Shown: in pieces, positions 7,874 to 11,899 of the stretch | Position numbering within the stretch: position 1 is the first letter of the stretch | Layout: every line of letters begins with the position of its first letter | NCBI GenBank assembly: GCA_002085385.1 | Contig: NATO01000041.1 | Coordinates: forward strand, 1 to 11,899 | Direction of reading: 5' to 3' | Origin: a candidate division Zixibacteria bacterium 4484_93 | Lineage (GTDB): Bacteria; UBP14; UBA6098; 4484-93 | DNA length: 11,899 nt | Made by a program: the position numbers and the translations under genes | The notes under the pieces: generated by a model | Databases searched by the model: none | What the model saw: only the letters and a program-made list of their open reading frames with translations | Told to the model about the DNA's origin: nothing

Positions 7874-8410
7874 ATGGCAAAGAGAGTAGAAGAACCTCTA
7901 CCCGAGATGGAGTGGACATCCCTGATTGACATCATATTCCAGCTTCTGATATTCTTTATGGTAACGATGTCTCTGGGGACGATGGAGACCAGGGCTATCC
8001 AGAGGGTGAAGGGAAAGATGGAGGAGAATTTGCCGGCACTTCCCGAGATGGAGAAGCTCTCCGAGGTCGAGAATGTCCCCGCAGGACTCCTTCTCCATAC
8101 AGAGGTCGAGAAGGAGGGGAAGAACGCAGGGAAGTTGGTGGCTTATATCCTCGACCAGATGGTTCCATCAATTGAGGAAGCAAAGAAGGACACCCTGCAC
8201 ACACATGGTCCCTGGCTCCTGAAGGAAGCTAAAAAGAGGTTCAAGCGGAGACTGGACGATATATTCTATATGGGGGAGACAATGCCAACTGTGGAGATAA
8301 GGGCTCACAAGGATACCGACTTCGGCTTCATACTCGATGTAATGAACTATGCCAGCGCAGACTCAGTGGAAGCGGTTAAATTCCGCCTGTCGTGGAAAAA
8401 AGGAGAATAA
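7874..8410 (+). CDS. ExbD/TolR family motor protein, first copy
   Basis: The product has 178 residues with a short cytoplasmic N-terminus, one membrane helix at about 15-36 ('WTSLIDIIFQLLIFFMVTMS') and a periplasmic remainder. D19 in the helix is the conserved aspartate of the ExbD/TolR/MotB class that carries the proton through the ExbB pore. The C-terminal fold 'TVEIRAHKDTDFGFILDVMN' near 139-158 matches the ExbD periplasmic 'xIRADxxxxYxxVxxVM' strand-helix, with His where Asp is usual. Between them lies a charged, helical insert of about 100 residues, so the protein is longer than a typical ExbD of about 140. The gene follows the TolQ-like gene by 12 bases, with AGGGG at 7864-7868. Pairing with the neighbouring channel is well supported; the substrate of the motor is not known. 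Confidence 0.88.
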   Translation: MAKRVEEPLPEMEWTSLIDIIFQLLIFFMVTMSLGTMETRAIQRVKGKMEENLPALPEMEKLSEVENVPAGLLLHTEVEKEGKNAGKLVAYILDQMVPSIEEAKKDTLHTHGPWLLKEAKKRFKRRLDDIFYMGETMPTVEIRAHKDTDFGFILDVMNYASADSVEAVKFRLSWKKGE

Positions 8411-8413
8411 TGG

Positions 8414-8968
8414 ATGAAAAGAAAGGTTGAAGCACTGGAGAAGATGCCATTGACCTCTTTGGTCGATATAACATTCCAGTTAATGATATTCTTCCTTGTA
8501 ACGATGTCGATTATGCCATCGGTGAAGAGTGCTCCACAGATAGAAGGAGGGATACCACTCGCGACACCCATACCCGGTGGGACAGAGGTCTCGCTTGTAA
8601 TCCAGCTTCAGAAGTCTCCTGAAGGGGGAATGGATTACTATGTTCTTCAGGGGAACGATAACTCCGGTGAGTTTTACAAGTTCCTCGACAAAACGGGCAG
8701 AAGCTTTACCACAAGCCCGCTCTTCCGCAACCGTTCAAGGGTATACAATGTCCTCTACGATGAGACCGGGCTGCGAGTCTTACTCGACCAGCTCAAATAC
8801 ACAAAGCCAAAGGTGCTCATTCGCGCCGATAGAAAAATGCCTTATGAAGAGGTTGTAAAGATAGCGAGCTGGTTACAGGAATTGGGCATCACTAAATATG
8901 GCTGGGTCGGTGGAACGCTGGCAGACTTGAAGGCAAAGATTATAAAGAGGAAGGTGAGGAGATTATGA
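8414..8968 (+). CDS. ExbD/TolR family motor protein, second copy
   Basis: The product has 184 residues. One membrane helix lies near 14-35 ('LTSLVDITFQLMIFFLVTMS') with the proton-carrying aspartate at D18. The periplasmic part ends in 'KVLIRADRKMPYEEVVKIAS' (133-152), a textbook ExbD C-terminal strand-helix, then 'LGITKYGWVGG' and a very basic tail. The helix is clearly related to that of the preceding gene, in protein and in codons, while the periplasmic parts differ, so the two are diverged paralogues that may pair as a heterodimer. The start ATG 8414 is set by AGGAG at 8401-8405; an ATG at 8410 is in another frame and closes at once. The 3' end overlaps the next start by 4 bases (ATGA), implying translational coupling. 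Confidence 0.9.
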   Translation: MKRKVEALEKMPLTSLVDITFQLMIFFLVTMSIMPSVKSAPQIEGGIPLATPIPGGTEVSLVIQLQKSPEGGMDYYVLQGNDNSGEFYKFLDKTGRSFTTSPLFRNRSRVYNVLYDETGLRVLLDQLKYTKPKVLIRADRKMPYEEVVKIASWLQELGITKYGWVGGTLADLKAKIIKRKVRRL

Positions 8969-9504
8969 GGGATATCCTCCCTATCTGCTTGATACTGATA
9001 CTTCTCCTTGTTTCCTGTGGTGGGACAGGTGAAACAATCATAGACCTGCCACCGGAGATAGAAGACAAAGACCTGCTCCTGAAGCCTGGATACGGGCTCA
9101 TCACCATTCGTTATGTGCCGCCACCACCGCCTGTCTTTGCGGTGGTGAACTATTCGGAAGCAATAGATTTCGATAAGATACAGCGAGATATAGGCATCCC
9201 GGATAAACCATGTATCGTTGAATATCTTGTGGATGTTGCCGTTATGTCGGCATACATATCTCAGAGGTCTGGGAACGCGAAGTTCGATACATATGTCCTC
9301 AACGCCATAAGGACCTGGGGATACGACAACTGTGGCAGGGGACTTATGAGGGTAAAGATAGATGTTCCCAAAAGGAAAGCGACCGTCGACGCATCGAGTA
9401 TCAAGCTCAATCCACAGGAGCCAGGCAGACCGGAGCCAACTATTGGCTCAACTCGCTCGCTCGTCAAGATAAACGGTTTCTCGATAGTCGCCGGCACAAT
9501 ATAA
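8965..9504 (+). CDS. Lipoprotein with a TonB C-terminal-like domain
   Basis: The product has 179 residues. A lipoprotein signal ends in the lipobox L15-V16-S17-C18, followed by Gly-Gly; with no Asp at +2, outer-membrane sorting is possible under the E. coli rule. A five-proline run (52-56) precedes a domain at about 60-135 that fits the TonB C-terminal pattern: 'CIVEYLVD' (strand), 'SGNAKFDTYVLNAIRTWGY' (the 'SGxxxLDxAxLxAxRxWxF' helix motif), then 'GLMRVKIDVP' (strand). Classic TonB has a transmembrane N-terminal helix that contacts ExbB/ExbD and a long proline-rich spacer. Here the anchor is a lipid and the spacer is short. The ATGA overlap with the second ExbD gene ties it to the motor. 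It may link the motor to an outer-membrane partner, or be an outer-membrane piece that only borrows the fold. The lipoprotein call is strong and the TonB-like fold moderate. Confidence 0.75.
   Translation: MRDILPICLILILLLVSCGGTGETIIDLPPEIEDKDLLLKPGYGLITIRYVPPPPPVFAVVNYSEAIDFDKIQRDIGIPDKPCIVEYLVDVAVMSAYISQRSGNAKFDTYVLNAIRTWGYDNCGRGLMRVKIDVPKRKATVDASSIKLNPQEPGRPEPTIGSTRSLVKINGFSIVAGTI
9122..9147 (+). other. Perfect 9-bp inverted repeat inside the TonB-like lipoprotein gene
   Basis: CACCACCGC at 9122-9130 and GCGGTGGTG at 9139-9147 are exact reverse complements around an 8-base loop (CTGTCTTT). The hairpin spans the codons of the five-proline run (9118-9132) and the 'AVV' that follows. There is no T-tract after it, so it does not look like a terminator. 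An mRNA hairpin at a polyproline run could slow translation, but it may also be a by-product of Pro (CCR) and Val/Ala (GTG, GCG) codons. Confidence 0.5.
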
Positions 9505-9533
9505 CAAAATAGCAAGCAAGGGGTGATGAGGCT

Positions 9534-11899
9534 ATGTTAAAAAAGGTAGGAATAGCAACCTTTTTGGTGCTTTTCTGCAGCACGGGAGTTTTCTCGCAGG
9601 GGGGAATGAGGGACGCCATCGATGTCCTGAACGCAGGCATAGGATTTTACCAAGAGGACAAGATGGAGGAAGCTACCGAGAAGTTCGAGTCAGCAGCCGC
9701 CTCCTTCACCACCATACTGGAAGGAGTAATACCGCAGGAGGACAAGGCTTACTCCAACTATTACCTCGCCACAGCAAAGTACTATCTCGGTAGAATAAAA
9801 AAACAGAAGGAGCTCTTTTCTGAGGCATCGGAGGATTTCCAAAAATCTATCCAGGGGTTCAAAGCGATAGATTTGCTCGGTGAAGAATACCTCCGCTCAA
9901 AGTATATGAGGGCACTCTGCTCCTTCCGCCAGTATCAGACAGAACGCGGGACGAAAAGCCAGATACGATTCCTCGAAAGTGCAATCGGGGATTTCGAGGA
10001 GTTCCTGACCGATGAGCAACTGGAAGAGAGAGAGGAAGACCTGCTTGACATCATTGAGAACGCAAAATTCCTCAAGGCATTCTGTAAATATAAAATTGGC
10101 TCCCTCAAGATGGGTAACAAATCCGGGTTCTCCAATGCTAAGACAATGTTCTCCGAAGCCCTCGACGAGTTCGGTGCCCTCGAGAAGGCGTCAACGGAGA
10201 TAATCGCCATCGCATCACAGTTCTTGGAGGCTGAGCTCCATTATATGACCGCCAGACTATATATGCAGGTGGATGACGAGGGATGGAAGGATGCGAAACT
10301 CTCGAAAAAAACCCGCCCTGATGCCATAGAAGAGGAACTTACATCCGCCATCGAGACGATGCAGAAGGTCGTTCCGAAATCGAGTGGCTATAAGGATGTC
10401 CAGAAACTTGCCAAGCTGAATATCAACAGCTACAAGGTGGCACTCGGCTCCATAGGCGACAAATCCTCGGTGAACGACGCACTGTCTGCCCTTCTGGAAC
10501 TGAAAGGCAGTAAAACCTATGGCAACTTCGCTGCATTGAGAATCGCAGACGCCCAACTCCTGCAGTTCCTTATCTTCGAGGGAAGCATAAACAGCGTCTC
10601 CACAACATACAGCCGGGTATTCTCTAAATTCCCCGAGGGAAAATACTGGCTCGGATGGGCATACTTTACCCTTGGGGAGTTCGATAATGCACTCTCCAAC
10701 TTTAACTCCTTCCTCGCCCATGCACCAAAGGATGAAATTCGCTTTAAGTATATGGAAGCAGACGCGAAGCTCCGCCAGGCTGAATCTATGTTCTGGAAGG
10801 GTGTTAAGGAGAACAATCTGACATTGTTGTCTCAGGCTTCTACAATATATAAATCTCTTGCAAATCCGAAGGGTATATATTTTAACTACTTGACTAACAA
10901 GCAGATAAGCATTGCAAACTTGAGAAATTTCCTCATCCAGATTGAAACCACACTGTCGGGTGAAAAGAACCCCGAGATGCTTAAGTCTGCTATGGAGATG
11001 AACGATATCAAGCTCCCGGGTGATGCAGATACTTACATCGAGACAGGGAGATACTTTCTCGAGAAGGGTATAAACAGTGCTGAGAAGGAGAGAGCTGACG
11101 CTCTGAGTTTCGCGCAGAAAGCGTTCGACCTTGTCATTGCTTCGGGTGGTGTGGATGGTGATACGAAGAATGTTGCCCGATTTTTGAAGGGAGTAACAAT
11201 CGTTAAGCTCTCGACCCTATATGAGGGTGCGGAGCAGGCCGAGGTTGCCGAGCGTGCCAGAGCGGTGCTCGACCAGTGCCGTGAGCCATACAGCAATGAG
11301 GCGAAATATGTGAAGGGAATGTCCTACTTTATCGAGAACAACTACTCGGATGCGAAGGCGATATTTTCTACATTAAAATCGAAGGGACATATACGGGCAG
11401 CTTTCTACTATGCACTCTCCTCCCGTGGTGCTTGCACCACTCAGGCAGGGATATTTATGGGCATCAAAAATGCCATCAAGGACCGCTCCGACTGGTGGTA
11501 TCAGTCTGCCGAGCTGGAGCTCGCCAAGCTCGCCTGTAGGTCCAGCGCAACTGCAGCCAGTATCCCATCCGGCTTAAAGGATGCACCTATGACATACGAA
11601 AACCTGGTCGACAAGAAGGCTGACCAGGCAAGAAAAAAGAAGGAGTGCAAATTCCTCTGGCAGAAGATTTCCAGCTTCAATCCAATAATCGAGCTTGACA
11701 AGGTCATTACCGACAAGCCGCCCAAGACGAATGTTACACTTACTCTTCTGGTTCAACCTGTCTGTGTTGGTGCAAGTGTTGCAATCGACGGTGACACGAC
11801 CCTGGCAAAAAAGGGCGAGGGTTGTGTCTACAAGGCTGATGTCACCCGCGGCAGGCATAATGTTGTGGTTAAGGTGAATGGGTTCTACACCTGGAAAGG
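9534..11899 (+). CDS. Large exported helical-repeat (TPR-like) protein with PEGA-like domain (3' end missing)
   Basis: The frame from ATG 9534 is open to the end of the window, giving 788 complete codons. Residues 1-21 are a signal peptide (MLKKVGIATFLVLFCSTGVFS, cleaved before QGG). From about 25 to 690 the protein is almost wholly helical, with TPR-like pairs: 'AIDVLNAGIGFYQEDKMEEA', 'YWLGWAYFTLGEFDNALSNF' and 'AKYVKGMSYFIENNYSDAKA' fit the 'A.yxlGxxYxxxgdyxxAixxF' pattern. A basic stretch near 695-705 leads to a beta region from about 733 resembling a PEGA domain ('GASVAIDGD', 'VTRGRHNVVVKVNGFY'), a fold found in surface and peptidoglycan-associated proteins. The start is set by AAGGGGTGA at 9518-9526. 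It lies 29 bases after the TonB-like lipoprotein gene. A periplasmic scaffold bridging the motor and the outer membrane is a reasonable inference; no enzyme motif is seen. Confidence 0.8.
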   Translation, partial: MLKKVGIATFLVLFCSTGVFSQGGMRDAIDVLNAGIGFYQEDKMEEATEKFESAAASFTTILEGVIPQEDKAYSNYYLATAKYYLGRIKKQKELFSEASEDFQKSIQGFKAIDLLGEEYLRSKYMRALCSFRQYQTERGTKSQIRFLESAIGDFEEFLTDEQLEEREEDLLDIIENAKFLKAFCKYKIGSLKMGNKSGFSNAKTMFSEALDEFGALEKASTEIIAIASQFLEAELHYMTARLYMQVDDEGWKDAKLSKKTRPDAIEEELTSAIETMQKVVPKSSGYKDVQKLAKLNINSYKVALGSIGDKSSVNDALSALLELKGSKTYGNFAALRIADAQLLQFLIFEGSINSVSTTYSRVFSKFPEGKYWLGWAYFTLGEFDNALSNFNSFLAHAPKDEIRFKYMEADAKLRQAESMFWKGVKENNLTLLSQASTIYKSLANPKGIYFNYLTNKQISIANLRNFLIQIETTLSGEKNPEMLKSAMEMNDIKLPGDADTYIETGRYFLEKGINSAEKERADALSFAQKAFDLVIASGGVDGDTKNVARFLKGVTIVKLSTLYEGAEQAEVAERARAVLDQCREPYSNEAKYVKGMSYFIENNYSDAKAIFSTLKSKGHIRAAFYYALSSRGACTTQAGIFMGIKNAIKDRSDWWYQSAELELAKLACRSSATAASIPSGLKDAPMTYENLVDKKADQARKKKECKFLWQKISSFNPIIELDKVITDKPPKTNVTLTLLVQPVCVGASVAIDGDTTLAKKGEGCVYKADVTRGRHNVVVKVNGFYTWK

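Noticed and set aside
6515..8968. Flagellar stator MotA/MotB
   Set aside because: The helix signatures and the small periplasmic folds are of ExbB/TolQ and ExbD/TolR type; there is no OmpA-like peptidoglycan-binding domain as in MotB.
9122..9147. Hairpin as a transcription terminator
   Set aside because: It lies within a coding region and has no following T-tract.
9534..9600. Lipoprotein signal in the large TPR protein (Cys15)
   Set aside because: The residues before Cys15 are V-L-F, which do not make a lipobox; an ordinary signal peptide cleaved before QGG fits better.

Overview
The window looks like one long plus-strand operon from an uncultured, Gram-negative bacterium of the Fibrobacterota-Chlorobi-Bacteroidota (FCB) type, for example one of its candidate phyla. 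The grounds are two proteins with FlgD/type IX secretion-like C-terminal tails, a PorV/PorQ-type outer-membrane barrel, lipoprotein and Sec signal peptides, and an ExbB-ExbD-ExbD-TonB block. The phylum cannot be fixed from this sequence alone. Every gene is on the + strand, gaps are 3 to 29 bases with one ATGA overlap, and each start has a purine-rich ribosome binding site. I see no terminator, RNA gene, CRISPR array, transposase or integrase. There is no gene-free stretch above 300 bases.

Layout. (1) 1-66: the last 21 codons of an exported protein with a sorting-tail-like end. (2) 82-4646: a giant secreted protein of about 1,500 residues: signal peptide, fibronectin III-like domain, a chain of about 12 Ig-like modules of roughly 100-130 residues, and a FlgD/T9SS-like tail. 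It is broken near 2590-2616 into two reading frames (844 and 676 codons). The module at the break lacks its central strands, so the lesion looks like an out-of-frame deletion of roughly 100 bases rather than a single missing base. (3) 4672-6495: a PorV/PorQ-like barrel fused to a C-terminal helical, TPR-like domain. (4) 6515-9504: a proton-motive-force module made of a TolQ/ExbB protein with an added signal peptide and FN3-like periplasmic domain, two different ExbD/TolR proteins in tandem, and a lipoprotein ending in a TonB-C-like domain. (5) 9534-11899, running off the window: a large exported helical-repeat protein followed by a PEGA-like domain.

How they may work together (inference). The ExbB/ExbD proteins would form an inner-membrane proton-driven motor. 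The TonB-like lipoprotein and the large TPR/PEGA protein would be its periplasmic contacts, the PorV-like barrel the outer-membrane partner, and the Ig-repeat protein the surface product that is exported, assembled or moved. The one-TolQ, two-TolR plan with TPR proteins, an outer-membrane barrel and a TonB-domain protein resembles the parts list of the Myxococcus Agl/Glt gliding machine. It also fits a specialised Ton system or a type IX-related export aid. None of these roles is proven by the sequence.
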